Source: Takakia lepidozioides (taxonomy: Eukaryota; Streptophyta; Takakiopsida; Takakiales; Takakiaceae). From it: a stretch of DNA of 64,000 bases. A model generated the notes under the pieces. That model was given only the letters and a program-made list of their open reading frames with translations. It made no database searches and was not told the origin of the DNA. Made by a program: the position numbers and the translations under genes. Shown piece by piece: positions 33,842 through 45,425 of the stretch (its first letter is position 1; every line of letters begins with the position of its first letter). The stretch covers positions 83,680,756-83,744,755 of the forward strand of contig CM060731.1 of the NCBI GenBank assembly GCA_030704615.1. The letters are read 5' to 3'.

Positions 33842-35544
33842 TCAACGCTTCTTCCGCTTTTGAGGTCGTCCTTCGAAAACTGCAACCGCCTCGGATGTGT
33901 TTCCCATTTTTGAGGCACGCACCCAAGATGCCTCCACATGATGATAGCCCTTCCATTTGACGAGATACTCCGTTTCTTGGTTCTTGAACCTCCTCGACTT
34001 AAGTACTGCCTCCACCTCGTACTCAGGTTCATTTTCATGATCCAACAGCACAGGTGGCGGACGCAACACTTGATGCCGATTCGGACGCGCTTCATCTTTA
34101 AAGTAAGGCTTCAGAAGGGAGACGTGGAATACTGGATGCACCTTGCTGTTTGCCGGCAGCTCCAATTCATACACATCCTCATTCATAACCTTCCGGATGC
34201 GAAAGGGTCCCGCATATGGAGGTACGAACTTTGGACTCACTTCCGGAGGTAGTCGGAAATTCTTGATGTTCAACCAGACCTTTGTGTCTGCCTCAAACTT
34301 CACTTCCCTCCGCTTCCGATTCGCCTGCCTTTCATACCGTTTCCTAGCTTTGGCAATGTTGTACTTTGCGTGCTTCAACAAACGCTCGGGTTCTTCCAGT
34401 ACCACCGCTACTGCCAGTTCCTCAACGTCCTGGGCGGCCCAACTTGTCGGCACCAGAGGTGCTTTTCCATAGACCAATACGAAAGGGGAAACTCCCGTTG
34501 CGGAGTGTTCTGTGTTATTATAACAGAACTCTGCCGCGTCTAAATGTTCCACCTAGTTTGTTTGGTCTGCCGACACGTAATTCCGCAAGATCTGCTTCAC
34601 TACGGAATTCACTCTTTCCGTTTGGCCGTCGGTCGCAGGTCGGAAGGCGGTGCTCATCTTCAGCCTCGTCCCCATCTTCTTCCAAAGTGCCCTCCAAAAT
34701 TTACTCGTAAACTTTGGATCGCGGTCCGAGACAATATCCTTCGGGACTCCATAATGCTTTAAGACGTGGGCGAAGTAAAGTCGCCCTGTTTCTTACGTCG
34801 TTGCCGTCTCCTTGGTGGGGATGAAATGGCCCATTTTACTGAACCTATCCACCACCACCATGATTGCATCGAATCATTTTGACAACGGCATAGCAGTCAT
34901 GAAATCCATCGAGACGCTTTCCCAAGTTCCCTCTGGAATCGGCAAGGGTTGTAACAGCCCCGCTTGCTTTTTCTACTCGCTTCGGTTTTGTTGGCATGTG
35001 GTGCATGTCTTGACATACTCCTCTGCCTCCTCAGTTTGGGCCAGAAATACTCCTTCTTCAAGAGTGCCGCAGTGCGCTTGGCTCCGCCGTGGCCCGCAAG
35101 CGAGCTATCATGGCATTCTCTCAAGAGGCTATTTCTGATCCCTCCCTTCGGCACGTAGAGACGCTTTTGCTTATACCGGAGCAGTCCATTTTGCAAGTGG
35201 AACTGCGATTTAACCCCCATCCTCAAGTCCTGCATCACGGACTTCGCCAGCTCATCCTTTCGGCAAGCCTTCCGGATCTTCCTTTGGAGCGCCGTCTCGC
35301 CCCTATACACCAACAGGAGCTGCTGCTTTCTACTTAAAGCATTGGCCACCACGTTGTCCTGTCCCGGTTTGTACTGGATATTCACGTCGAACACCGCCAA
35401 AGTATCTTGCCACCTAAGTTGTTTTGGGGACAACTTGGGCTGCGTGGCAAAATACTTCACCGTGACATTGTCCGTGAACACCTTCACTGGGTTGGAACCA
35501 ACATAGTGGCGCCAAAGCTCAAGACAGTGCACCATCGCCTTCAT
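33842..35544 (-). pseudogene. Gypsy RNase H end, integrase and chromodomain
   Basis: ORF 35544-34897 holds the end of RNase H (VKVFTDNVTVKYFATQPKLS, YKPGQDNVVANALSRK) and the integrase zinc-binding region, with a frameshift near 35035. The catalytic core lies in 34905-34560 on the minus strand in broken frames (the reverse complement gives VSDRDPKFTSKFW and ATDGQTERVN), with an in-frame TAG near 34555. ORF 34552-33842 runs from FCYNNTEHSATGVSPFVLVY through GPFRIRKVMNEDVYELELPA to the chromodomain (VEAVLKSRRFKNQETEYLVK, WKGYHHVEASWVRASKM) and a basic tail. A chromodomain at this place usually steers integration by binding modified histones; that is family knowledge. Confidence 0.88.
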
Positions 35545-35568
35545 CTCTTTCTCGTTCGTCGGCCACCG

Positions 35569-36643
35569 TCACTCCACTTCATTCAGTTTCTTACTTTCGT
35601 AAGCCACTGGACGTCCATCTTGCATCAATACACCCCCAATCGCAAAGTCCGACGCATCTGTATGAATCTCGAACGGACGATTGAACTCCGGGATTTTCAA
35701 GACTAGAGCTTCCGCCATCCGCTGCTTCAATTCAGCAAAAGCTTGGCCACAAAAGGTGTTCCATGCCCAGACTTTGGATTTACACATAAGGTCTGACAGC
35801 GGCCCCGCGATCTTGGCGAAATTTCTCACATACTTCCGGTAATAGGAGGCGAGTCCTAGGAAGGATCGCACTCCCGGGACCGAAGTCAGAGGCTCCCAGT
35901 CCAAGATTGCCCTCACCTTCCTGTCATCCATTCTGATCCCATCCTGTGTAATCACATGCCCCAGGAACTCCACTTTTGTGACCCCGAATTTGCACTTTGG
36001 AGCTTTGGCATACAGCTTCCATTCCCGTAATTTCTGGAACACCCTTTTGAGGTGCTCCAGGTGCTCCTCCTTGGTTTTCGAATACACCAAGATGTCGTCG
36101 ATGTACACGATCACATAAGTCATCCAACCACTCCTGGAAAAGGCTGTTCATCAGCGTGCTAAAAGTCGCGGGAGCGTTGGTGAGTCCAAAAGGCATCACC
36201 AAGAACTCATATGAACCATACCTTGTCCTGCACGCGGTCTTCTCCTCATCTCCTTCCGCCACTCGAATTTGATGATAGCCGGAGCACAGATCGATCCGGC
36301 TGAAATACTTCGCTCCTACCAACCGATCGAAAAGGTCGTCAATCCTTGGCAAAGGGTACCGGTTTTTGATAGTCACCTTATTCAAAGCACTGTAATCGAC
36401 ACACATCCGCAGCGTCCCATCCTTCTTATCTGCGAATAGCACCGGGGCTCCGTAAGGTGACTTACTTGGCCGGATGTACCCCTTTGACATTAGATCTTTG
36501 AGCTGAGTCTTCAGCTCGACGAACTCTCTGTGGCTCAACCGGTAGGGCGCCTTGGCAGGCGGTTCCGATCCCGGTATCACCTCAATCTTGTGGTCAACTC
36601 CTCTTCGCGGTGGCAAGCCGCTTGGTAAATCCTCCGGCATCAC
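35569..36643 (-). pseudogene. Gypsy reverse transcriptase
   Basis: The minus strand begins near [20 protein letters not shown] and shows [60 protein letters not shown], then after a one-base frameshift near 36123 [20 protein letters not shown] with the intact YxDD-type box (YIDD). The connection domain [14 protein letters not shown] and the start of RNase H, FEIHTDASDFAIGGVLMQDG, follow. A TGA at 35569 ends the frame where related elements continue into RNase H. Confidence 0.92.
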
Positions 36644-36658
36644 ATCCTGGTATTTCTC

Positions 36659-37219
36659 CTAAATCCCCTTGATCCAATCTGGGCTCGGCTCCCCATCGCC
36701 TTCTCCATTTACTTCTCTAATGTAAAGCAAAAACTGGGGCTCGTGTGCCTCCTCCACGGCCCACTCCCTTGCTGACAGAAGGTTTATTCGCCCTCCCACG
36801 GGTTTGGGCGTTTCCAACATTCGTAAGACCTCGCCACCATTCCCACATGGCAGCGTGACTACTCTCTTGCGGCCATCTATGACCGCTCCGGATTTGCTCA
36901 AAAAGGTCATCCCCAAAATGAGATCCACTCCATCGATCTCGCAGATGGTGAAGTTCTCACGTCCCTCCCAACTCCCCAGTTGAAGAGGAACATCGAACGC
37001 CAACCTTGTTGCCAATTGCAGTTCTCCTTTGGCAGAACGCACCTCAATAGAGGCCCCCACGTCACTTGTCGGGAGTCCCAGCTTTTGTGCCGTTGCCGGT
37101 GTCATGAAGGAGTGCGACGCTCCTGTGTCCACCAATAACGACACGTTAGTTTCGGATATTATCCCATCCACGAACAATAACTGACTCCCTTTACGTAAGG
37201 CGCCAGGGATACAACTCAC
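36659..37219 (-). pseudogene. Gypsy aspartic protease
   Basis: LLVDTGASHSFMTPATAQKL carries the D-T-G-A-S active site, and DLILGMTFLSKSGAVIDGRK the second strand. The ORF ends at a TAG at 36659, 16 bases before the reverse transcriptase ORF opens, so gag-pol is interrupted by a nonsense codon. A 200-base fragment of the same region recurs at 62699-62905. Confidence 0.88.
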
Positions 37220-38396
37220 TAGAAAATTTGCCTACCTTGCAAGTCCTGGCGACCACCGCTTCCACCAAGCGACTGATGGTATCTTCCGACAGCTCTATGG
37301 TCGCCCGAGTCATGTTCAATTGCCGGGGCTTCGTGCACTTCTTGGCCATGTGCCTGGGCTCCCCGCAATTGAAACACACTCCATCAAAGATCGCCTTCTG
37401 TCCGCCATAGGCCGCTCCACCTGTTTTTCCTTTCGAAGCACCGGGTGTCGCCTTGACTTGTGAAGGCCCTCCCTTCGATTTCCACGTGCCATTGTTGCCG
37501 CGTGGCCTATCCCACTTCTTTTCCGGTCGGAAGGAGTCACCTTCCCGCCGGGTCTTCTTGTGGTTCAGCTCCGTACGGCCTTGTCTTTCACCCTTTGGGA
37601 CATCCGAGAAACATTCAGCCCTCTCAATTGCCTCGCTCAAAGTCTTAGGTGGCTTCTCCTCCAACTTCCGCCTGGCCCATGGGGCCAGTCCCGCCACAAA
37701 GTTGAAGACCATTTTTGGTTCTGCCATGTCCGCGACTTCGAGCAACAGCACATTGAAAGCCTGGACATATCCCCGAATGTCATATGTTTGCTTCAAATTC
37801 CTCATCTTGTCCTGGGCGAGCCAGGACGCGTTGAGGGGCACAAATTGCCTCTTCATCAATTCCTTGAACCCACTCCAGTTCAAGGTTTCCGGGCTTGGAC
37901 CTCGGTCGTGAAGGCGTTTCTGCCACCATTGTTGAGCATAGCCCCTCAAATAGGTGGGAGCCACTTCCACCCGATCCTCGTCATTCAACTTGGCCGCCCG
38001 GAAGTACTGCTCTAGCTCCAAGAGCCAGGTGTTGAGTGCCTTCCGATTTCGGACGCCCTCGAAGGTGCCGGGTTCCTTAGGCTTCACCTTAAATTTTGCC
38101 TTAGTGGAAGTGGCATTAGCCGCCTTTAACACGTCTTTCAACGTCCCGCCAAATTGCGCCAACAACCCTTCCCAAAAGGCCGCCGACATGGGAGGCATCT
38201 GTTGGTCGGTCGGAGCTCTCATGGATTCCTCAGGCTCCGACTCCTCAGATTCCTCCCGCTCTTGAACGGCCTTGTTTTCGGAAACATGCATCGCTTCCTC
38301 AAACGGCCGCCTCGGTGATACGTCGCCCCCATCGGGCTCACCAGGATCATCATCTTTTGGGCCGTTCCGCTTTCGCTTTGGCTTGCCCGACCCCAT
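37191..38396 (-). CDS. Gypsy gag polyprotein with one CCHC zinc knuckle
   Basis: The chosen start is MGSGKPKRKRNG at 38396, the first ATG after the primer site. The frame is open for about 400 residues. The capsid region has FEGVRNRKALNTWLLELEQY, YLRGYAQQWWQKRL and FKELMKRQFVPLNASWLAQD, typical of the plant retrotransposon gag domain. Basic sequence leads to one CCHC knuckle, CFNCGEPRHMAKKC, which binds RNA in this family. It overlaps the start of the protease frame by about 29 bases, consistent with a gag-pol frameshift or fusion arrangement. This is the best preserved ORF of the element. Confidence 0.87.
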   Translation of the reverse strand: MGSGKPKRKRNGPKDDDPGEPDGGDVSPRRPFEEAMHVSENKAVQEREESEESEPEESMRAPTDQQMPPMSAAFWEGLLAQFGGTLKDVLKAANATSTKAKFKVKPKEPGTFEGVRNRKALNTWLLELEQYFRAAKLNDEDRVEVAPTYLRGYAQQWWQKRLHDRGPSPETLNWSGFKELMKRQFVPLNASWLAQDKMRNLKQTYDIRGYVQAFNVLLLEVADMAEPKMVFNFVAGLAPWARRKLEEKPPKTLSEAIERAECFSDVPKGERQGRTELNHKKTRREGDSFRPEKKWDRPRGNNGTWKSKGGPSQVKATPGASKGKTGGAAYGGQKAIFDGVCFNCGEPRHMAKKCTKPRQLNMTRATIELSEDTISRLVEAVVARTCKVGKFSSELYPWRLT

Positions 38397-38437
38397 GATG
38401 AGGCCAATCCCAAGGACGATCGCGTACTGAACTCTAA

Positions 38438-38449
38438 GCTCTGATACCA
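38438..38449 (-). promoter_or_regulatory. Primer binding site for initiator tRNA-Met
   Basis: On the minus strand TGGTATCAGAGC directly follows the LTR end (GCGCGATA, two bases between). It is the standard plant primer site complementary to the 3' end of initiator tRNA-Met. It fixes the orientation of the element and the end of its 5' LTR. Confidence 0.9.
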
Positions 38450-38451
38450 AG

Positions 38452-38772
38452 TATCGCGCACCTCACTTCGGTAAGCTCCCCCTCAAGTCATAGTTACTCG
38501 CTTGATGCGCGCACCTAACTCCCAACCTGGCCGCCGGGCCAACTTGGAGCTCCAGCTGCTCACCGGGGCATAATGGTCCCCCTTTGATCTCCCAAAGAAC
38601 CCTCCAACGATTTGGAACCAGCGGAATTCCCTTTGGTAGCTGGCAGTCCGGAACAGCTCCCCACTTTTTGGTCGCTTTCCGGCTCGCTCGCTTACTCACT
38701 AGTTTTTGGTCACCAACGGGCTTGCACCATTCTCGGGGTTACTACTCCCTATATATACTTCTGTAGCTGTCC
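38452..38772 (-). mobile_element. 5' LTR of gypsy element, truncated
   Basis: It matches the inner ~320 bases of the intact LTRs at 32209-32934 and 44698-45425, up to AGCTGTCCG at about 38772. There it switches abruptly to the palindrome array. About 405 bases of the upstream LTR part are gone, although the TATATATA motif (about 38750) is kept. The LTR end has TA where the other copies have the canonical CA. Confidence 0.85.
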
Positions 38773-40060
38773 GTTTTGTATCTGACGCAGGGATAGAAAT
38801 GCTGCACCACAATTTCCGTCCGGGTGAGACCTTCATACTCTCCTGAACGGAAATGCGGTACCGCATTTCCGTTCTGACTGAAAATCGTGAACCATCGGAA
38901 CTGAAATGCGGCACCGCATTTACGTCCGAGTCGCATCTTCCGACATTCCAGAACGGAAATGCGGCGCCGCATTTCCATCCATGTGAGACCTTCAAACTTT
39001 CCAGACCGAGGCCAGACCGGAAATGCGGCACCGCATTTCCGTTCAGGTGAGACCTTTATACTTTCCCGAACGGAAATGTGGCACGGCATTTCCGTTCATC
39101 AACTAAGGTATGTGAAGGTGGAACGGAAATGCGGTACCGCATTTCCGTTCAGATTAAAAACCTTGAACCACGGGAACTGAAATGTTGTGCCACATTTCCG
39201 TCCGAATCGCACCTTCCGACATACCAGAACGGAAATGCGGCGCCGCATTCTGTTTTCTATCTCAGGCATGGAGCGGAGGGACGAAAATTTTGCACCGCAT
39301 TTCCGTTTGTTTGAGACCTTCATACTCTCCAAAACGGAAATGCGGTACCGCATTTCCGTTCTGACTGAAAACCGTGAACCATCGGAACTGAAATGCGGCA
39401 CCGCATTTCCGTTTTGTATCTGAGGCATGGAGCCGAGTGACGGAAATGCTGCAGCGCATTTCCGGCCGGTTAAGACCTTCATACTCTCCAGAACGGAAAT
39501 GCGGTACCGCATTTTTGTTCTGATTGAGAATTATGAACAACGGTAACTCAAATGCGGCACCGCATTTCCGTCCGAGTTGCACCTTCCAACTTTCCAGAAC
39601 GGAAACGCGGCGCCGCATTTCCATCCATGTGAGACCTTCAAACTTTCCAGACCGGAAATGCGGCACCGCATTTCCGTTCAGGTGAGACCTTTATACTTTC
39701 CCGAACGGAAATGTGGCACGGCATTTCCGTTCATCAACTAAGGTATGTGAAGGTGGAACGGAAATGCGGTACCGCATTTCCGTTCAGATTGAAAATCATG
39801 AACCACGGGAACTGAAATGTTGTGCCGCATTTCCGTCCGAATCGCACATTTCGACATTCCTGAACGGAAATGCGGCACCGCATTTCCCTTTTGTATCTCA
39901 GGCATGGAGCTGTGGGATGGAAATGCGGCACCGTATTTCCGTTCAACAACTAAGGTATGTGAAGTTGGAACGGAAATGCGGTGCCGCATTTTCTTCCAAC
40001 AAGTATGGATGTGTAGCTTCGTGATGGTACTTAACGGAAATGCGGCGCCGCATTTGCATT
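38773..40060 (+). repeat. Type-1 palindrome array upstream of PM copy A
   Basis: About 23 near-perfect palindromes of the form GAAATGCGGCGCCGCATTTC occur roughly every 55 bases. The central six bases vary as GGTACC, GGCGCC, GGCACC or GGTGCC. Spacers have phrases such as GAGACCTTCATACTCTCC. A higher-order repeat of about 640 bases is visible (for example GGTATGTGAAGGTGGAACGG at about 39107 and 39744). Open frames rich in Arg, Cys and Phe on both strands here are translations of the repeat. Confidence 0.92.
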
Positions 40061-41957
40061 TTCACTCCAAGTCATCATACGCTGGGACGGAAATGCCTTG
40101 AAATGTGAACACGTGGAGCAACGGAATTGCGGCACATGTCTGCACTCTATCTGACTGAAGTGGCATGAGGCGGCGCGGCCTGACCGTTGGATAATGATGT
40201 TTGTTTTTCGGACGGCAGGCGTACCCTGAACGATTCGAATTTTGTAATGACGCAAAGTCCACGAGGAGACACTTTCGTCCAACCCTTTCGAACCCAAGTG
40301 GTGCATCACCGCCGTTTCATCTTCTTTTGTCGTGTCTCCTCAGTCACCCCTCTGGCGCCCTTTCTATCTGCACTCTTCGCCCCTTTTCCCTGTCTCTGTT
40401 CTTCTTATGCTCGAACCTGAGAGGGAGGGAGTGCGTGCACCAAAGAAGAGACATCGTCGCAAGCTCCGAAAATTGTACTTCGGACGTAGGCCAATGTCGA
40501 AGGGGAGGAAGCAGATGCGTCTACAGGAGGAGATTGCCATCTTGCAGCATCAGGCCACGCAGGCAACCCAGCCACCAGTGAGAGCTCCGTGCTATCGGGA
40601 TTCGCCAGCTGATCGAGCACCGAAACCCGCCTCATTTTTCTTCTGCAATTCTTAGACTGTATGCTAGGAGACTTGAATGCAAAAGATGTTTGCATGCCTA
40701 ACCGGAAAGGTGGACGTGCTGGAGGGATCGCAGGAATCCGAAGAGCCGCAGGCAGAGTCCGTGGAGCTAGCTGCAGCACGCACACCCAGCCGATCCACGA
40801 GCACGGGTCTTCCTGTCGGGCCTAGCCCTGTGCGTTTCAAGGACGCGGCTTCCAAGGGCAAGTCTTTGCAGTTCAAAGCCCTGGAGAGCGACTTGCCTTC
40901 GAAGGTCATGGAGAATCGCCAGCAGGGGTCTAGCCCTTCTCCAGCAAAGACGAAGAAGAAGCAGCCCGTCCTTCAACTTGTTTCTGAACCGGACCAGGCC
41001 GTTTCCCCCCCACCTAGGCGAATGAAGCAGATTCAATTGCAGTAGACACCTTCACCTGCAAGAATGAGGAAGCACAAGGCAATCAGGGGAGGGCGGAGCA
41101 GTCTCCCGCAAAACCGATTCCACGAGCTGAAGCCCAGTTCCTGCTTGATTTCCAGCTTGGTGATGTTGGGGGCGTCTCTGCTGCAGCGAAGGCAATGGGA
41201 TCGACCGATTTTGTCGATGTGGTACCGGAGGAGGGTACTGCATCTCAACGTTCGCAGCAAGACCTGACCACCATTGAGGAAGATCTTCATAATATTGAAG
41301 GCCCGGAGGAGGCCTCTACAATTGCAAAATTGCCCGCAAAGATTCCCCAGAGTGCAGCTCCAGTTGGGGATGCTCCAACTGCTCAGCCCCTACCACCACC
41401 AGCAGAAATGTCTCCGGAGGAATTCCAAAGTGCAGCGGATACAATGTTGGAGGAGACACATAGTAGCATTGGCAGAGTTCTGGGCAGCAGGGTATTCCAG
41501 CGGACTCTTTGAATCCCACTCTGTCGCATGGTCTCCCTTCCCATCGTCAGGCAGGCACTTCCCGGAGATGTGGATAAGCTCAAGTTTGCATTTCGAGAAG
41601 GGTATCGTCTAGGTTCGCCAGCCTTCTACGTTTCCCTTGAGAATGAGGACGGCGAATCTCGTGGACCCACTGCGGATGAATTGTCAACATGGGATACCCA
41701 CTGGCACACTCGCAACGACGAATTCGAGGCAACACTGAAGGGTGATCCAGACTTCGGCCATATGTCGGGTAAAATGTTCTTTGTGTAGGAATCACCGACT
41801 TCTCGCCTGGTGGGAGTACATCAAGCAGAACCATGCCAAGCACATTGGCTAGCATTACATGGTGGAGTGTGTCATCCTCAAGGTGAAGGCAGCAGACTCC
41901 TCCCTGCTCAAGAATGCCATGGCGGACCTCAACTCGTAAGATACTCATACCCTCCCA

Positions 41958-41982
41958 AGCACGTTCGAAATGCGGTGCCGCA
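41958..41982 (+). repeat. Single type-1 palindrome in intron 2 of copy A
   Basis: GAAATGCGGTGCCGCATTTC lies inside the intron 41936-42047. Similar single copies lie in the introns at about 43180 and 44438. Confidence 0.85.
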
Positions 41983-43175
41983 TTTCGGTTTCCAATCTGT
42001 TTTGTTTCCGTGCTCTCGTGGACTGAACTGGAGAGTGTGCCTTGCAGGGTCACTGAAAATGCATACGTGCATACCCACATGGCACATATGCTGTACAAGG
42101 TGAGGAAAACTGGTCTCACTGATCCGCACATGTTTGCGGAAATGCTGGAGCCCGAGCTCATTCAGAAAGCCGTGGCAAAAACTGACCAGACATGGTATCG
42201 TCTCACTATGGATGGAATGGTGGAGGTAATATACGAAGTAAGTCGTCTTCCCATTTCCCTCTGCTCATCCTTCCCCAATTTCCAGTAATCTTTTCACTTG
42301 AATCGAATGTAACGCTTCTGCATGTTTTTGTTGGCAGTCAAACATCAAGCTGGATTTGACCCATGCCAAACGCTTCTTCATGGAAAGTGAGGGGCAGGTC
42401 AAAACGTTGCAGTCATTGACTGAGCACTTGAAGGAAGCCAGGGTCAAGTCCAGAACGAAATACAAGTCAAAGCTTGTGAAGCTGGTGGCCATTGCAGATC
42501 CGACACTTGGAAAGGACTTCATCCCCGAGATTGCAAAACACTATTCTCAGGCCATGCAGCCAACCATGCAGTTGGAGAAATTGCATCACCTCTCAACGGC
42601 ATGTGTTGAAGCGAAAGAGAAGGTGATGATTCAATGCACTGAAGTTCCTTCCTAGCAATAGCCACTCTTCTTCCTGCTCCTGACATTGGATCGGAAATGG
42701 CAGACACGGTGGCTGTCGATCTGGAATGCATCGGAGAGTATAAGGACAATGTGGTCTTTTCCACTCGAAGTTTCCGACCCTGCAGTGGATGTGTGGCTCA
42801 ACCGCATGACTTGGTGGTTCCAGGTAATTCAAGGTACTTCCCCAGATTTGCTTTTCTGAAATGAATTCCCTGAATTGCTATGTGACAATGCATGTAGGAA
42901 TCGCAGGTAATGACGAATGCAAAGGAGCAAGTCGTAATGCATACAAATTCATTCGGCTTGTACGTCAAATGGGATGGAACATAGACATTGGAAGACTACG
43001 TCACACGTTTCAGATGTGCGTACAAGGACAACCTCTTTGTCAGGGAGCTGCAGACAGCAAGAAGGAGCGTGGAGTTTACACATCAGGAGGGAGCAGGAAA
43101 AGCTGCAATGCGAATTGTTTACAGATGAAGCCCAGTTGTCCTTGTATGCAAAGCCTGGTTATGAGGTTTGTCTGG

Positions 43176-43200
43176 GAAATGCGGCACCGCATTCGCATTT
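43176..43200 (+). repeat. Type-1 palindrome in the intron before the large exon of copy A
   Basis: GGGAAATGCGGCACCGCATT occurs about 90 bases upstream of the large exon. The equivalent introns of copies B and D carry type-2-related palindromes. Confidence 0.85.
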
Positions 43201-44697
43201 TAAGTTTTCGGTTGCACTCTGCGGGTACGTTGGTCTCAACATTTGCTCACGCATGCTGACTCCCCTGCAGGTATATGAAATACGTGCTTCTTCAGACAGG
43301 GGCCCTGGCTCAAGAGCCCCCATTCTTCATGGCTTGGACCGTGGCGGGCCCAAGCTGTGTCTACACACCCGAGATGCAGAAACAATGGCATGCCGCGCAT
43401 CTGGTTGGCTGCCCGTGGTACCTGGACATGTCTGGCAGAATTGTTGACGAGTCTGAGAAAGATCTGCACGCAAAAGTAGAAGAGAAGAGAAAGGAAAGAC
43501 GTGTCCCTGCTCGGCCAGAGTCGGCAAAGGAAGCTGCTGCTCTGGAACAATCCAGAAAGGCAGCTGAGATGGCACAAAAGACGGTGGATGCAGTTGTGCA
43601 GGCTCAACAGAAGGGGTCCAAGAAGCGGACTCGCCAGCAAGGAGCAGCAGTTGTGACACCCAAGAATACGAAGAAGCAGAAACAGATAGTGCAGGTAGAG
43701 GGTGAGGAAGAGGACTCCGATGGAGACTTTGCAACCAGCCCACCCCCCAAGACGCAGCCGAAATCCCCTATGCCCACCATTGTCACGAGATGGATGAGAA
43801 CTGGCTCGACAAAGAAGGCACTCTTCAACCCCCGGGGGGGCACCCTTTCGAGCCGGTGGAAATGAAGAGGCCAAAAGTGGATCCCGATACAGTAGTCCAG
43901 TGTGTGAATGAGAGTTTCTTGGCGGCTTTGGATGGACGGGCAGCCAAGTTGGCATACATGAAGACCATGGAGGGTCTGAAGGGCAGAGCACTGAAGAAGG
44001 CGGCTGCCGAAGAGCCTTCCGACACCCCTGGGTTTCTGAAGATGGTCTTGTTTTTTGAGAGGGTTTGTGCAGACAAGGATTGCAGGAGGGGCGGAAATGC
44101 CACCGAGTGGTCTTGCGATATGATCATCTTGGATATTCCGGACGGAGAGCCTGTGGAAGGACTGCAAGCTTTGCCATCTTGGAACAGGTACTCCGAGGAC
44201 TTTTGGAAGAAAGGATTCGGGCTCGCCCGCATGGTGTTGGACGACAGAGGTTGTGTGGTTGTCCTGGCGAGCAGAGGCAAAAACACGCAGACAGGAATTG
44301 CGAAGTGGACCCGCAAGAGCGCCGTCCCAATTCTGAAGAAGAAGTGGACGTGCATCAACACATTGGGCCTTCGGTCGGAAGGGAAGAAGGTAATTACGAC
44401 ATTGGCACTCGTCCTTTCATTTTCTTAGGAGTTTTGAAATGCGGTGCCGCATTCGATTTCTAATCGTTCCCCACTGTGTATGCAAACGAAGCAGTTCGAT
44501 GCATACTGCTTTGTGAAGGAGAACTCCACCTTTGCTTTTCGGAAGGAGGGATTGTTGGTTGACCCGAACTGCGACCCCATCAATTACGACGTCCTGTTCA
44601 ACAACGTTCCCACGGAACTTCTCCCTCATAGCCTCACTTCAACTGAACCCCTGCGGTATTCACGGACTCGGAGCCCTGCCTTCATTCAGACAATTAT

Positions 44698-45425
44698 TGT
44701 CGCGCACCTCACTTCGGTAAGCTCCCCTTCAAGTCATAGTACTCGCTTTGATGCGCGCGCCTGATTCCAACCTGGCCGCCGGGCCAACTTGGAGCTTCGG
44801 CTGCTCACCGGGGCATAAAGGTCCCCCCCCTTTGTTCTCCCAAAGAACCCTCCACCGATTTGGAACCAGCAGGAATTCCCTTTGGTAGTTGGCAGTCCGG
44901 AACAGCTCCCCACTCTTTGGTCGCTTTTCGGCTCGCTCGCTTACTCACTAGTTTTTGGTCACCAACGGGCTTGCACCGTTCTCGGGGTTACTACTCCCTA
45001 TATATACTTCTGTAGCTGTCCGCGGGGGTTTCACAACCAGCCATGCCATTTTATGGCGAACCACCACGAAGACCCTCGATTCCCGGTGGTGAGTCGCGGT
45101 GAGTCTTGGCCCACTCACCGCGGCCCCAATGGACCGTGATGAGTCCCAAGACTCCCCACGACTCCCACCTCGAGGTCTCCACCCCATGGTGAGTCCTATG
45201 CCACCCCCACTAAGCCCCGCTAAGCTACCACCACCCCTTGTGGAGCCACCCCCACCGCAACCCGGTGTGAGGGGCTCCACCTAGTGAGCGCCTCTGCCTC
45301 CTAGAGTGCCTTGGGCACTCAAGGGTGCTTCAGCCCCCGTACCTATTGCTGCTACTGCCCCCACCACAGGGGCAGCCCCTCTTGTGTCCCGACCCCCCCT
45401 GCCCTCAAGGCAAAGGGCCGCGACA
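44698..45425. mobile_element. Solo LTR of the chromodomain gypsy family, inserted in an exon
   Basis: The 728-base LTR begins TGTCGCG and ends CGCGACA and is flanked on both sides by ATTAT (44693-44697 and 45426-45430), a 5-base target-site duplication. It closely matches 32209-32934. Without it and one ATTAT, the exon of PM copy A reads continuously across the site (QTIMETC, as QTLMETC in copy D). It has a poly-C run at about 44825 and a TATATATA motif near 44999. Internal gypsy sequence is absent, so it arose by LTR-LTR recombination. Confidence 0.96.

Noticed and set aside
37453-38265. Plus-strand ORFs of 100-150 residues opposite the gypsy gag
   Set aside because: Antisense shadows of gag with no motif of their own.
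38773-40060. CRISPR array
   Set aside because: Units are palindromes with similar, not unique, spacers; there are no cas genes and the context is eukaryotic transposons.
43236-44361. Minus-strand ORFs up to 251 residues opposite PM copy A
   Set aside because: The plus strand shows conserved exons shared with copies B and D; the minus frames are shadows.
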